64,000 nucleotides of DNA from Daphnia pulex (GCF_021134715.1 NC_060025.1:7688001-7752000); one strand, 5' to 3'; shown: positions 45,751 through 57,786, counted from the stretch's first letter. Numbers and translations: made by a program. The notes: a model not told the origin generated them from the letters alone.

Positions 45751-48700
45751 AACAAACAACTCTTGCATCTTGAGCTAGCTCAGTTTTTTAACAATCAACT
45801 CATTTGGTTCCCAAACCAAGTTTTGGGCCATCTACTTCAATATATCAAACCGATAGAAACATTTCTTTTTTTTAAATCAAGCTTCTTTTGTTATAATCAA
45901 TTCCGCTTTAAAAGAAAAGGCAATAATAGTTGGTAGCAAGCGCGAATTAGCTAAAAACATTTTTTTGGAAATCCACTTTTTACGTGGATGTATAATAACA
46001 TTAGTCAAATTCGTATAAATATTTCAGCAGAACAATATGCATTATTTTCATCTTCATAAGAATTTTATGAATGCTGTTTAGCCTGTTTTCTCTGTCTCAT
46101 TGACAGCCAACCACTTAAGTGTAATCTTAATCAACAATTCTGATTGTCTATCATTTTCAGTTTCGGTACGTTTTAGTGAAAAACAAACAAACAAAATGTC
46201 TTGCTCAAAGATCGTGTCTTATTTTGTACCATTTTGTGACTGATTTTGGTAGGCTAATAATAAAAAAAATTAGCCATTCATACAAAACTGACATTTTCGT
46301 TTCAAGTTCTTCGTTCAAACAAAAGTAAGTCTTTCACAATCTCTAACTTTGATCCCACGTTAAATTCGCTCTTAATTGTTGGTCGAGCCCTCAGGAAATC
46401 CACGTGTCCCACTGACATTGAATAAATCCCTACTCCTAAGCTAAAAAAATGTCCATTAAATGATGGACGTATTTATCTTGACGAGAATTTCTCACACTCA
46501 TTTTTACGCCTTATAAACGGTCGACTACCTGTGCGAAGAAGAATATTTTCACTGTGTCCACGTCTTTTTTTAAAGAAAAAGCTCACATGAAAGAAGGTCG
46601 GTATACTTTTCGAAGTGTATATTTATTCAGTAGAGGGTCCGTTGTAGATCACAAGGCGGCGTTTGCCTTTATCCTCCCATATGCGTTGATAAAAGAAATT
46701 TAGAATACGTAACATTTCCTTGTCTAGATGACCCCATGGGGCCGATAAAGGTGAGGAGGCTTACTCTTTTTATTTTTACAGAATCACCGAGTTCACCAAG
46801 TTTTCCCTGCATATTATTCTTAGTTCAGCAGGTTACACTTTATTGTTTTTTGTTTTTTTTTAAGCAGACTGTCATAGCGATTTCATTTTTATTTGTAGTC
46901 TGGGAGTTTTCTTCAGAGGGTTGTTAACTAAAGTTTGGGCTTGTGCAGAATGGGACATGTCCTGGGGGCCGTTGAACTAACAAAGATTTGGGAAGCTGAT
47001 GCTCCATGTATTGTTTCTTTCCGAGACTCATTTTGAGGAGCAACGAACTTTAAGGACCTCCCACTCTGGAGCTACTGAAACATTTTTTTTTAATAAGTGG
47101 AATTTTTGTTTTCCTGCGTGTATAGCCAGGTTGTCGATACATTTTAAAAAAGAGTTGAACTTTTTAATTTCTTTGAATAATTTTCTGCCGGTATCGAAAT
47201 GTTAAAATTTAGTTTGATTTAAAAAATAATGGCTAATTAAATCGCCAAAGTTAATACGCCAGCGGCCGAGCGTATATATAAGAAACGCTATGGTGAATCG
47301 ATTGTATGGGTTGTTTGCTTTCTCTTGAGGCAAAGTCACTTTGTGTATAGGCTCGTGGGAATTCCAGAGGTAAAGCCAACAACCAAATTTGGGCTGTGTA
47401 GCACAAAATGATGCGACCGTACGAGGAGGTATGCATACGGAACTTGCTATTGAGGTCACGCATTCGTTCGACCATATAGGCTTTTTTGACATTTGAAACT
47501 ATAGCTACTATATTGTGTGACGCAACAAATGCTGTAGAGGCACGCGCGTTTTCCTCGGCGTCATTTCCGCTTCAATGTAAATTGGACACTTTTTGATTGG
47601 AGAAATTTCGAAGGTATTTGAGGGGCTAGAAGGTGAGGATATCACAGCTTGAAAGAGTCTGAATTTTGGGAATTGGGCGTGAATGTTTGGGATTCTTTTT
47701 CGGACCGGTTAATGATGAGATTATTTATTTTTCGTGGTCGTGGGAGATTCGATGAACATGTTTCCCAGATGGCAGACTGTGCTTTTATTTTCTTAATCGG
47801 CTTGCGAGACTTTTACTCGAGAGCGCAGAGATTTAGCTTGAAGGGTTCTCTGCAAATATATTTACAGGTGCGACTTTATTCACCAGAAGCCTTGAACAAT
47901 AAGTCGGGCGTGGTCGACAATCTCCCAAATGTCGAGAATGAACTACGAGTATAAGTTCGCAAATTGGGATTCAAAGATGAAAATTTCTGCCGTTACAACA
48001 ATACGAGTTATTTTGTTGTGCAGAAAAACAGTTCATTCTTTTAACCACTCCTTGTTTTATTCAACTTTATTAAAAATTATTATCAAAACGAGAAATAACA
48101 TCAAACTCTGATGTTGCTACATTTTATGTATCTTTCCGGATGTGTCCAGAATTGCTACGTCATCCGGCAACATGCAACCGTGACCGTTTAATATTCACGA
48201 ATATATTATGATCGAGTCACTCTTGGAGTATAGCTAGTAGGAAACCTAGTCTTAGGGTCAAGGACAGTCCCAAAGTCTCAGTAACATCACAGTCTTTTCT
48301 AATATGCTAATATGTTTCTGTGTTAGAGCGAGTTGCAGCGCGAAAATATTTCTCAAGTATTTGTATGGATTCAGTTTGTTTCCACAACACGTACACTCAG
48401 CTTATTATAATTGTAATTGCTTCAAAGCTACGAGTATATACGTTGCGCCTTAAGCAGATTGCACAAAGATTAACAAAAACGTCATATAGCCTACAGACGA
48501 AAGCGGACTCAAAATTTTCGATGTAGAATCGTTCGGTGCGGATAACTTTTGGAAGGTTTTCAACACAAAAGTTGTCACGTCATCGCATCAACACACGTAT
48601 ACATGGAAAAAGAGGAAGTCGAAGAAAACTTGTATACACTATCTACTATATATTCATTGCCAATCACCGTGAAGGGACTCAAAGACACGTCGAGGGATTG

Positions 48701-50580
48701 TCAAGCCTAAAGCCGTATCCGTTCCAGTCAAGATGCAACGTGGAAAGTAGGCTATTGGGTCACATGTAGGCCTACGTGAAAAGCCATATAGTGTAACTAT
48801 ATATCTAGGATTGTATAACGAACTGTACCCATAATTATCCAATATCCTGGGGAATAGAGAGTGAATAAGAAAGACAACGTCATCCAACAAACACACCAAG
48901 ACACATATCCATCATGGACGAGAAAATAGATTGTAGAGAGCAGGAAGCACACGAGACAGCACTACCACCGGCAGCAACTTGGAATTATCGTAATAGAGAT
49001 GGATTGATCACTGGCTGTTTCGTGTTGTTTTTTTATTCATCACGGTCGTGGGTGTGTGCGCTGTGAAACATCATTCAATTATTGACACGCCTTTTTTACA
49101 TAGTTAATGCATCAGTTGTCTGCCGGTAATTTCCCTTAGGGCACTCTATAGCGCAATAAAAGGGACTCATCTTTGACTATTAAAATGAAAACTCCATTTT
49201 GGACTGGCTTATATTCCTTTTCCAAAAAGAAATTTTGGGAATTATGGAATTATTTCGAGCTCAAAACTGTCCCCCATTTGAACGATGCTGCATTTTACAG
49301 GCCTGCGTAGATCATTAATTAAGTAGTGCATTCTATATTGCATTTAGATTAATGCTCTTCTAATTATTCTTTGCTGAAATGACGACATTCCACACCATGG
49401 ATATAGTTGCCCATTTTCCTTATTTTACTTCAAGTACGGGGAATTTTTGATCAAATTTACGGTCGTAAACCGGTTGAAAAGTACAAGACTTGTTTTCTTA
49501 AAAATAAGTAGTATGATGATTTGCGGCTTCAAACACTTCCGTCGTAAAAAAAAGAGAGGAATATAGGCATCTGGCGGAGCAATAAAGACAATCCAATTTC
49601 CCTCGCCCAATTTTGTAATGCACGTAATTATATGCACGGTGCTGTTTTCTCTACCATTTCAGGCATGCGATGTTGCAGACGTGATTGGCACACGTAGCAT
49701 TCTATCATGAAACATGTCCTGAAAATCCTCCCTCTCTAGGTTGTGTGCACGTGTAGAGCTATAAACAAAGTTTGGCAATGACAACTTGGAATCTCGATTT
49801 TTAAATTTATTCAAAATGGCGTTGGCATATTATTATCTTTGTTATGGTGACTCGTCGTTCGTTATATACTATGTCGTCCTATTCCAATTTTGATGCCGGA
49901 CAACACGGACGACAAATTTGGAATTCTTGAGCAATTGGCGATGCGCATTTTATTGGCAGAGGAGGATTGTTGGTGGTGCAAGGGACGTTCAACATATAGT
50001 CAGACATATTTGGCGTAAAAGACCGAGGCGACGACATTTGAATTTGGGACACACGTAGACGCATTCGAGCAAAAATAATTCTATCGGCAAATATAACAAG
50101 ATGTGGACGTGGTCTAGGGACTCTTGTTATGCAATGATAAGTGACTAATGTTATGCAACTGTGCAGAAAAGTAAATAAATGTACCGTTCAAAGTCCCTCT
50201 TGACAACTGCTGACACTGCTGACAGTGACAGTGTTCATGTCGTAATTGATCCTCTACGGCTTGGGTTTTTGTGCGTTTTTTTTTATCATTAGAGACCGTT
50301 TTTCCTTATTTAACCGCCTAACCGGAGACCGGAGGATTCAGAAGTTGTTGTGCCTCTTTTGATATGTAGGTGCATGGAACGCCATCTTCTTGCGTGAATA
50401 GTAACTAGAGGCAAGTCACAACATTTTACTGAGCTTCGTAAAAGGCAACACCGCTTCTCCACGGAAGTTCGTCTGCAGTAGATGGTGAGGCTTATCATAA
50501 GTTTGCAGAGTTTTTTTTAAAAAAATGATTGAATTGTTTAATTGTAGTGAGTCGTCAAGTTTGCTTTTGTTTCTCAATTG
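45751..50580. other. Intergenic, no confident gene
   Basis: Mostly AT-rich unique sequence. Short open frames have no family motifs. A minus-strand frame at 49879-50064 ends in a Cys-containing segment (CASPIAQEFQICRPCCP) and is the only one that does not look random, but it has no supporting start or splice context. Confidence 0.5.
46259..46426 (+). terminator. Candidate polyadenylation signals for UGT
   Basis: AATAAA at 46259-46264 and again at 46421-46426 on the plus strand, about 510-675 bp after the UGT stop. Confidence 0.4.
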
Positions 50581-50589
50581 CTTTACTTA

Positions 50590-51540
50590 TGTTACTCACG
50601 TGTGACGTGGTTGAAAAAAGTGGTCTAAGTCAAATCAAGGAAACGTTGGAACAGCACACGTGTTCAGATAAGATTGATGCAAGAAGGAGGTGAGGCGATT
50701 GTTTTGATTTTTCAATCTCCTTGCTAGAAAAGAATTTGGCTACGAGAAGACTTGTTCTGCGTGGTCAAGGTCACCCCACGAATAGCTCCAATGCCAACAG
50801 CAGCAGTCCTAAGCTTTTCATGTACAATGTGACTGTCGAAGTTACCTCTGCTCTTGAAGAATCAAGTGATTAAGAACAAGTACTTAATGAAGTAAACTTT
50901 AACATTCAGTGACAGCAAGTCAACAACACCTACCGCGTACTGCCAGACACAATATTTGTCTGAAATTTGAAGAATTCCAATATCCATTCTACATGGATTG
51001 ATGTGGATTGTGATGGGACAACAAACTACCAGTGCAAAGAAAAGCCAGTGAGAAGAATATCAAAATTGATGAAAAAAAGTGTGGAATCGTCAAATGACAA
51101 TCCAGTTTTTGCATGTGTTCAAGGTTCAACAGAGAAAAATGTTTAAATTGGTAACTTTTCATTCAACATCTTCTACAGTAAATCTCTTACAATTTGAACA
51201 ACAAAATTATTGAATAAGTCTTCAGCTTCTTGTAATTGTGTGTTTTACTGTTTTATAAGTATAATAACTTTCTATGGATATTTTAACAAAATTCTTTATT
51301 TCTCTTTTCAAGCTTTAGAATCTTTGGGTCACTACCGAGATGGGCGTGAATGCTGGTTCAAACGCATCTATGTAAAAAAAAACTGCACTTTGGTGATGAA
51401 CTCTTGTCATGGACAAAAGACACTACTCGAGCCCCCATCAAATGAACTGTTGGGGCCAAGAAGGAATTTGAAAAGCCCCATACAATTGAGGAACGATCAA
51501 AAGGTGCATACAATTACTTCAACTGCCCTTTTTCATTAGA
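50590..51540 (+). pseudogene. Unrecognised coding-like debris
   Basis: Short plus-strand blocks look coding but do not join into one frame. An ATG-led segment, MLLTCDVVEKSGLSQIKETL, ends at AGGAG|GTGAGG. A second block after TTGCTAG reads LATRRLVLRGQGHPTNSSNA and stops at GAT TAA. Later fragments (TWIDVDCDGTTNYQC, then ESLGHYRDGRECWFKRI) sit in other frames. This pattern suggests a broken gene. I cannot name the family, and composition-driven chance is not excluded. Confidence 0.3.
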
Positions 51541-51590
51541 ATCGGCTAATAATTGGTTATATTTAGGCAAAACAATTGCTGCTTGTAGCA

Positions 51591-51990
51591 GGTACAATAG
51601 CTGCAAGCTTAGCCATTTGGTATTCATTTTGATATGGTTTTTGTAGGCCCATCCCCATCAACGTTAACCTGCAGAAGGAAAGGCCAGTTTCCATGTACAA
51701 TCGAAGGTCACGGAGATCATTACGTAAAGCGTGTAACAGTGGTTTAGAGGTTGGGTGAGAACGACACGCGTTGCATTATTATCAAACAGGTACAATAGCC
51801 TGCAAGGCTTAGCCATTTGGTATTCATTTTGATATTTGTTTTTGTTGACCCATCCCCAGCAACGTCTACCTGCAGAAGGAAAGGTTAGTTTGCATTTCCT
51901 TCAATCGAAGGTCACGGAGATCATTGCGTAAAACGTGTCATGCAGTGGTGTAGAACGGGACGTTTTGCATCATTATCAAGAAGGTAGAAT
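51591..51990. repeat. Direct tandem duplication, ~197-bp period
   Basis: GGTACAATAGC…GGCTTAGCCATTTGG, then ACCTGCAGAAGGAAAGG, TCGAAGGTCACGGAGATCATT and CGTAAAACGTGT recur in order from about 51591 and again from about 51788. A third unit begins at 51983 (GGTAGAATAGCC) and fades. No open frame is shared by the copies. Confidence 0.8.
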
Positions 51991-52059
51991 AGCCGCAAGG
52001 CTTGAGAGGTGAGGGTGAGAAAAAATCGTACAAAAGGATAGAGAATAGGCGAAAGCAAG

Positions 52060-53180
52060 CAGTCGAGTAAGCATCTCCTACACGGCAACAACTGCAGTGC
52101 ACTAGTCGTATGTCGTCACCCAACTGCCTTCTTCATCGTATAACCAATTCGTAATTATGGGTAAATATTCTGTTTTTTACGTGGAGTTTTAAATATGCCA
52201 ATTATTGAATTTCCAAATTATCCATTGTCTAGTCGCATAAAAGAAGAGAAGAGGCGATAGAAATAGGTTGAGTGGTTATCTCCCACGTGTCAACAGCAAC
52301 TGCAGTGCACTATTTGTCACCAACTGCATTTTTCATCGTACCACCAGTTTGCAATCATGGGTAAATATTAATATGCCAATTATTATTGCATATTAGCCTA
52401 CTGTTTAAATTATTTTTATTGTCTAGTAGACTATGGAGCTTGCTGCTTGCTGCTGTTGTTGGGTTTCGTATCGTTGATGGCTGGGTCGATCACTGGTATA
52501 CCGATGTCTCCTGGGTATGGCGAATACTAAAGCACAACGCCGCGGTCTTACTACACAACAACAACATACGCAACGACCAGTTATACACCGATGCCCCCAA
52601 GTTCTACACCACCAAGGCTCCAGATTATTACTCCAAATTTTGTGCTGTCCCGAACTACTACACCGTCTTCCCCGAGCTACAATACTGAAGAGTTTGAATA
52701 CTACACCGTGGCTCCCAAGTACTACACCATCAAGAATCGGTAGTACTGCACAACTAAATATGCTGCGAAACTTTATTACACCGAGGCTCCTGAGTACTAC
52801 TCTGCTCCCAGCAAGCATACCGAGGATCCAGCTTATACACCACAAAAACGGTCGAATACTACACAGAAGCAATCATGAGTAAATATTCTGTTACATGGAG
52901 TTTTAAATATGCCAGTTTTGGATATTCAAATTATTTATTGTCTAGTCTTATAGAAGGAGAGAAAAGGCGATAGAAATCAGTCGAATGGTCATCTCAGACA
53001 CGGCAACAGCAACTGCAGTGCACTATTTGTCACCAACTGCGTTCTTCGTCGCACCACCAGTTCTGCGATCATGGGTAAAAATTTTCTCTTTTTCATGGAG
53101 ATGTAAATCATCAAATTTTTTTCTATTTTTTAATATGCCAGTTATTGAATATTAATGTTCAAATTATTTATTATCTAGTT
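52060..53180 (+). repeat. Duplicated 5'-exon/intron module (four copies)
   Basis: A module of leader sequence plus a four-base coding exon plus intron start recurs. The leader reads CAACTGCAGTGCACTA, CACCAACTGC, TTCWTCGTACCACCAG and CAATC; then comes ATGG|GTAAATATT and an intron ending TTGTCTAG. ATG positions are near 52157, 52357, 52875 and 53070; the third copy lacks most of the leader and reads ATGA. These are copied promoter-proximal parts of the YYT-repeat family downstream. Confidence 0.75.
52357..52880 (+). pseudogene. Decayed YYT-repeat secreted protein gene, copy 1
   Basis: A minimal exon (ATGG) followed by an intron leads to exon 2 at about 52429. This reads a hydrophobic leader ACCLLLLLGFVSLMAGS, then GIPMSPGYGEY and a stop. 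Beyond it, Tyr-Tyr-Thr repeats persist but in shifting frames: SYYTTTTYATTSY, then KFYTTKAPDYYSK and NYYTVFPELQY, then FEYYTVAPKYYTIK, then LYYTEAPEYYSAP. At least two frame changes and several stops mean no intact product. Repeats of the YYTTKAPEYYT kind are, as far as I know, typical of abundant secreted or cuticle-like Daphnia proteins. Family assignment rests on this motif only. Confidence 0.65.
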
Positions 53181-53480
53181 AGTTAATTACTGCGTCTTGC
53201 TGCTTTGGGCGTTTTATCGTTGATGGCTGGGTCGACCACGTGTGTGCCAATGTCTCCTATGTATGGCGGGCAGGAAGCTGTAACGCTGCCGTCTTACTAT
53301 CTCAAATGTCCGACAATCCATCCACATCCACCCTTGATTCCTTTTCGTACAGTCAAACGTGGAGGAATCTTGGCTCCGTCAGTAGGTGGCTAAAATCAAG
53401 TTGTCCCCCAGCCGCCAGATGACGTGAGTGTCTTTGAGAGGACGACATTTTCGCCATTTTGTTCCGAAACGCCAAGTGAA
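53070..53480 (+). pseudogene. Decayed YYT-family gene, copy 2
   Basis: After a copy of the same leader/ATGG exon and intron (acceptor TTATCTAG near 53179), the sequence reads LSLMAGSTTCVPMSPMYGGQ in a frame open to 53393, then SYYLKCPTIHP. This parallels the leader of copy 1 (FVSLMAGSITGIPMSPGYGE). The start of exon 2 is out of frame with this part: an early TAA and a broken leader precede it. The Tyr-rich repeats are nearly gone. Continuation in another frame (DDVSVFERTTFSPFCSETP) suggests another shift. No intact protein. Confidence 0.55.
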
Positions 53481-54820
53481 AAGGTATTCCAAATTCGTTA
53501 CGGAATTCCGGTGTCAATCTACATTTTCAGCATTGAAATTGAATGGTAACTTCTAGTTTGGATTTCTCAAATGTAATTAATCCTAGACGTTGCTGTGTAA
53601 ATTTACAGGCAATCTGGCATATAATTTCCACTAGGCCAAATAATCGATCACGTGGAATGAAACTGCTTTCCATTTTGCCGAAATGTCGTCCGTTGTTAGC
53701 TGTACCTGTTCGGATGTACGTCTCATCTCACGTAGAAACACTACAGAGGTAGTGGAGTAATTTTGTCGATCAATTTCCCTGTAATGATGCTATAGATTTT
53801 ATTAGTTGGTGTTCAGGTTGGAGATCCTGTTGCTTAATAACTGTTGCAGAATGTGAGAACTCAACAAAGTCTGAGCTCCATGGCGCATCATTACAGTGGT
53901 TTTGTTGCAGCCGACTGGTGAAAGGTGTGATCAAGTCAAGTTGAGCTGCAGCTGCTGCATGCAGTTTATCGAGCTGTTGTTACCCTGAAGTGTTATTGCA
54001 GGAAGACTTTTTGAAATGGTAAGCTAATTGAATTTATTGGTTGTAACTTGGAAAGTCTTGCGTCTTTTTTTTAAATTTAATTCAACTGACATTTAAACTC
54101 TGATCTGATCTAGACAATAAGTGGTGCTATTTCTTGCTTCCAAATAATAGTTTCCATGAAAGATATCATATAGCGATCAGCTTCCTTTGAGTTAACAACT
54201 TTCTTCTGATCAAACTAGAACAAAGTTTCCACTCTGTATTGCAAACTTTTTCTAACACTTATGGATTAGATGTACAGAATTCTCTTTTCCTGGGATTTAA
54301 TCTTCTTTAAAATTTCATTTGCCAATGTAATCTTGGACAATGTCTGATGTCATTTGTTTTACACGATTTCTTTTGCATCTTAAGTTTGATCATGGAAAAT
54401 AATATTCCTTTTTCCCCATAGGACTTTGGTGATACTTAAACTATGCCTGTGCTGTTCAATGTGCAGTGGTTTTGCAGCCTATTTCCAGTTGAGAGATGTG
54501 ATTATGCAGCTGATACACGATTGAAGAAAAAGAACTGAAGTAGCTGTGCTGGTGTTCTCCTGAAATTGCTGTGCCACAGGAGTTGCAAATAGTGTTTGGT
54601 TCCTCATAGAAGTTTATTTAAAGAGTCTGGAGATGATCAGCCACTTCTGCCTTTAACTTATGTAAAACTTCAAAGTTGTAAGAAATATACAAGTCAAGTT
54701 CTAAACATGATTTTATTATAAGTTCTAACACACAGCAAACAAAAAACTTTAAAAGGAATTGCTTTATTGTCCCACCTCCACCCACAATTCCACCACATTT
54801 TACAATCACACATACATAAA
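53480..54820. other. Intergenic, no gene seen
   Basis: No frame with motifs. Short CAGTGGTTTTG-containing passages near 53895 and 54463 resemble each other, perhaps an old duplication. Confidence 0.4.
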
Positions 54821-54821
54821 T

Positions 54822-54856
54822 GCATACATACATACATACATACATACATACATACA
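54822..54856. repeat. (ATAC)n microsatellite
   Basis: Eight to nine perfect CATA/TACA units ending 10 bp before the piggyBac-type element. Confidence 0.92.
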
Positions 54857-54866
54857 CTTAAGTTAA

Positions 54867-55198
54867 CCCGTTGGCTGCCACGCCATACAACCCGTAGGTT
54901 GTTCTTCTACTACTCTACGCGCCACGTCAGAAGGATCTATGACCAAGGAGGGACTTGCCATTGCTGACAAGTCCGGGCTGACACGGTGACAGGAGAAGAT
55001 GGAATGCACGCCTCTAGAATCCATCACCGTATCGACAAGGGGGAATTCCCTATGGTGCACTGCCTAACAGGCGCCTTGCGGCGAATCTGGGGCTGGTGCG
55101 ACTGTCCGACCCCGCGGCATGTAAACCACGAGACCGAACAGCGCGGCCCGTGCTAAGGAGCTAACACAGGGGAAAACAAAGACGTGGCAGCCAACGGG
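54867..55198. mobile_element. piggyBac-type MITE (332 bp, non-autonomous)
   Basis: A 332-bp element bounded by perfect 16-bp terminal inverted repeats, CCCGTTGGCTGCCACG on the left and its exact complement ending GGG on the right. It is flanked on both sides by TTAA (54863-54866 and 55199-55202), the target-site duplication that defines piggyBac insertions. The interior is GC-richer than its surroundings and holds no transposase or long open frame, so it must rely on a transposase supplied elsewhere. Perfect TIRs suggest a fairly recent insertion. CCC/GGG termini with TTAA are characteristic of the superfamily. Confidence 0.88.
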
Positions 55199-55483
55199 TT
55201 AACTAACACAAACAAACAAAAATATTACCAACAACAAATGATGATCCGCGCTGACATTTTGGAGATACCGGAGATGTTTTGGTGTCCATCTTCTCGACGT
55301 CTCCGCTGCATTTCCTGGATAAAGATAACACAATTCTTATTAAGTGAAATGCCAATAAAATTTACATAATACATATTGATGCTCAAAACTTTAAAGGCGC
55401 ACTTTTAATTCCTTAAAATCTAGCTTCCAATATTGAGAACTGCGCACAGAACAAAGCTCACTTGCTAGTTTTCATAAAATTTT

Positions 55484-55793
55484 CCGGAAGTATACCGGAA
55501 GTAAGCGATAGCGCCTGAACCATTGAGCTGTCGTCAAATTAAACCAAATATTCGTGATCTCCATGAAATTTGGGGTCGATTAGGTGTGATTTAAGCAAAA
55601 TCCAAAATTTGGCCGAAATCGAGAATTTTCCTGAACTATAGTTCAGGAAAATTTTCGAAACCGGAAGTACGAAAACGTAAAAAAGATAACATGAACTTTA
55701 CTACAAATTCGACGAGGATCACGAATATGTGGTTCTTTTGCTCCTCAGATGAATATTTACTGAACTACTGAGTGAAATGAGCAAACCGGAAGT
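55484..55793. promoter_or_regulatory. Cluster of four CCGGAAGT (ETS-like) sites
   Basis: CCGGAAGT occurs at 55484, 55495, 55661 and 55786, all in the same orientation within 310 bp. CCGGAAGT is the core ETS-factor site. The surrounding sequence also repeats phrases such as AAAATTTTC and GAAACCGGAAGTA, so this could equally be a decayed interspersed repeat. Confidence 0.35.
55624..55653. repeat. Perfect 30-bp palindrome
   Basis: AATTTTCCTGAAC then TATA then GTTCAGGAAAATT: self-complementary over all 30 bases with no spacer, centred between 55638 and 55639. It sits between the second and third CCGGAAGT sites. Confidence 0.9.
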
Positions 55794-57780
55794 AGAAAAA
55801 AAATGCAAATATCGAAAATTTAACAAGTGAGCTTTGTTGGTGGAATAGTTATCATCAGTTTTCACTAAAAAATTTCCACACAATAACTGCCGAAGTGCCA
55901 ATAAATGTTTAAAGAGATGTGCAAACTGACTGTTTTGACAGCTGAAATTATCGAAAAGCCATCTAGCGTTAGAAAAAAGAAACGTCTATGGAACACTGTT
56001 TGCGCGCAAAAAAGGGCCTGATTTGGAATTACTACACATACAGAGTTTAACGCAAGAAGATTATTAGCAGATAATCTACGAAAGTAAGTCAGTTACCTGG
56101 GCATAATCCCGTGGCGAGTGACTGCAGGTATTTCACAGCGGACGGAAGCGAACCCTGAAGTGATCTAATAATTCGCCAGTGAAGCACAAGAAGCAGGGTA
56201 CGTCGTGAAGATAAGGATCCGAACGTTGGTGGAAGTCCCTTTTCTGTCATGGACAAAAGCCAGCGTTGGCTCAAGGATCTCCGTGCCAGGACCTCACGAT
56301 TCCATGAAGAAGCTGCGTTGTAGATTGAAACTGGCGGCCGACTCTCGATCTCAGGGGACGTCACAAATAGTTCTTAAAAACGAGTTGGGAATCAATAGGA
56401 AGCTTAAACAAAATTAACTCATAGTAGCATGGTAAAAGGTGATAATGATGTTTACCTTTATCATTTGGGTGACAAATTCAGTAAGGCATTTGACTTTCAT
56501 CAAGCAGATCTGGTAAATGTACTAAATACACTTCACACACTTCATGTTCATTCACTGAAACTGGAACTCTAAGTAGCAATGGGACAAGGAAAATTATCTA
56601 TATTATTTACAAATTTACACAAATTTATCTATGAAAAATAAAACTCTACATACCTCTCAGCTGGGTTGCCTTCGTAACGGCTGTAGAGTGTAGAAACAGT
56701 TGTACACTCGACAAACATTGTGACACAGGTTACACTTGCAAGATTCAGAAAAGATCCTATGGTCCATGCGCAAGAACTTTTGTCTAATTCCACTGTATGT
56801 GGGCTTCAAATATGAGTTTCATGCTTTTGAGAGCATAAGGATCTAATGGATGGAAATTGACTGAGCACTAAGTCAACTTGTTGGAAATTGGAATGACTCA
56901 AAGACTTTCTAGAATTTGAAGAAAATGGATGTAATATATATAAAGAAGGAAACTAGTTCTAGATAAACCTACTCTATCGAAGTTGTATTCGGTATTTTGA
57001 ATCACAGAAAAATAAGTATAAAATAGCAACACTTTGTTTCGCCATGTTTCATTTCATGATGCAGGCAAATGACAAATCAATTGAAGTCAGTGGCATCTAG
57101 CGGTCAGTAAAGAACCAGTAGTCCAGTACCAAAAGAACAGCGCTCAAAATGCGACCGCTTCGTCTGCTCCCAAGTTACACAATACTTTTTTTTTTTTTAA
57201 ACAAAACAACTTGCAAAACAAATTCAGATTAGGATTTTGAGGTAACCGTCTTTGAATAACACAACATTTAGCTAATGATTCTCATTGCATTCTAGGCTTT
57301 TTCAGAAAATTTCAGCTGAAGTTTTCGTGTGACCTAGGGTGCTTGTGACATCAGAGATCAAATGGTATAACTATAATACAATAGTGCAAGCTATGTCTTT
57401 CAAAGCTAAATAGTTTCTATTTGTAGGGTATTTATTTTGTCCAACATTTAAAATTATTACTGTGACATTTAGTATATATCACATTTCATGTTGACTTTTT
57501 GCATTCAAGTCTTAGTAAATCTCCAATATTGCTGCCTTTCCCAGATCTAATTCTACAATGTTATTTATTTTGAGGACAACTACAAGACAATGTTACCACA
57601 TGGTATTAATCTGTGCTACGCATTGCCCTTTTTAAGAAATTGTTTTAATTCTTTTTACACAATCTATTTTAAATTGTTGGAAGAAATATGTAAATAGGGA
57701 AGGAGAAGGTAAAAAATGCGGTGTATTGTTCGCAAACACAATCGAAAAAAAATCTTGTAATTCCATAACTTACCGAACAC
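55794..57780. other. Intergenic, no confident gene
   Basis: A GC-richer island at 56089-56364 is open on the minus strand for 91 codons (segments such as SLSSRRTLLLVLHW) but shows no family motif. It may be repeat-derived. The rest is AT-rich. Confidence 0.4.
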
Positions 57781-57786
57781 TTTATT
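57781..57786 (-). terminator. Candidate polyadenylation signal for navigator gene
   Basis: Minus-strand AATAAA 280 bp downstream of the navigator stop codon at 58066. Confidence 0.5.

Noticed and set aside
47640..47648. miR-2-like TATCACAGC
   Set aside because: Only the seed matches. No upstream or downstream complementary arm.
47649..47954. Plus-strand 101-codon frame
   Set aside because: No recognisable motif and no splice or start context. Composition is compatible with chance.
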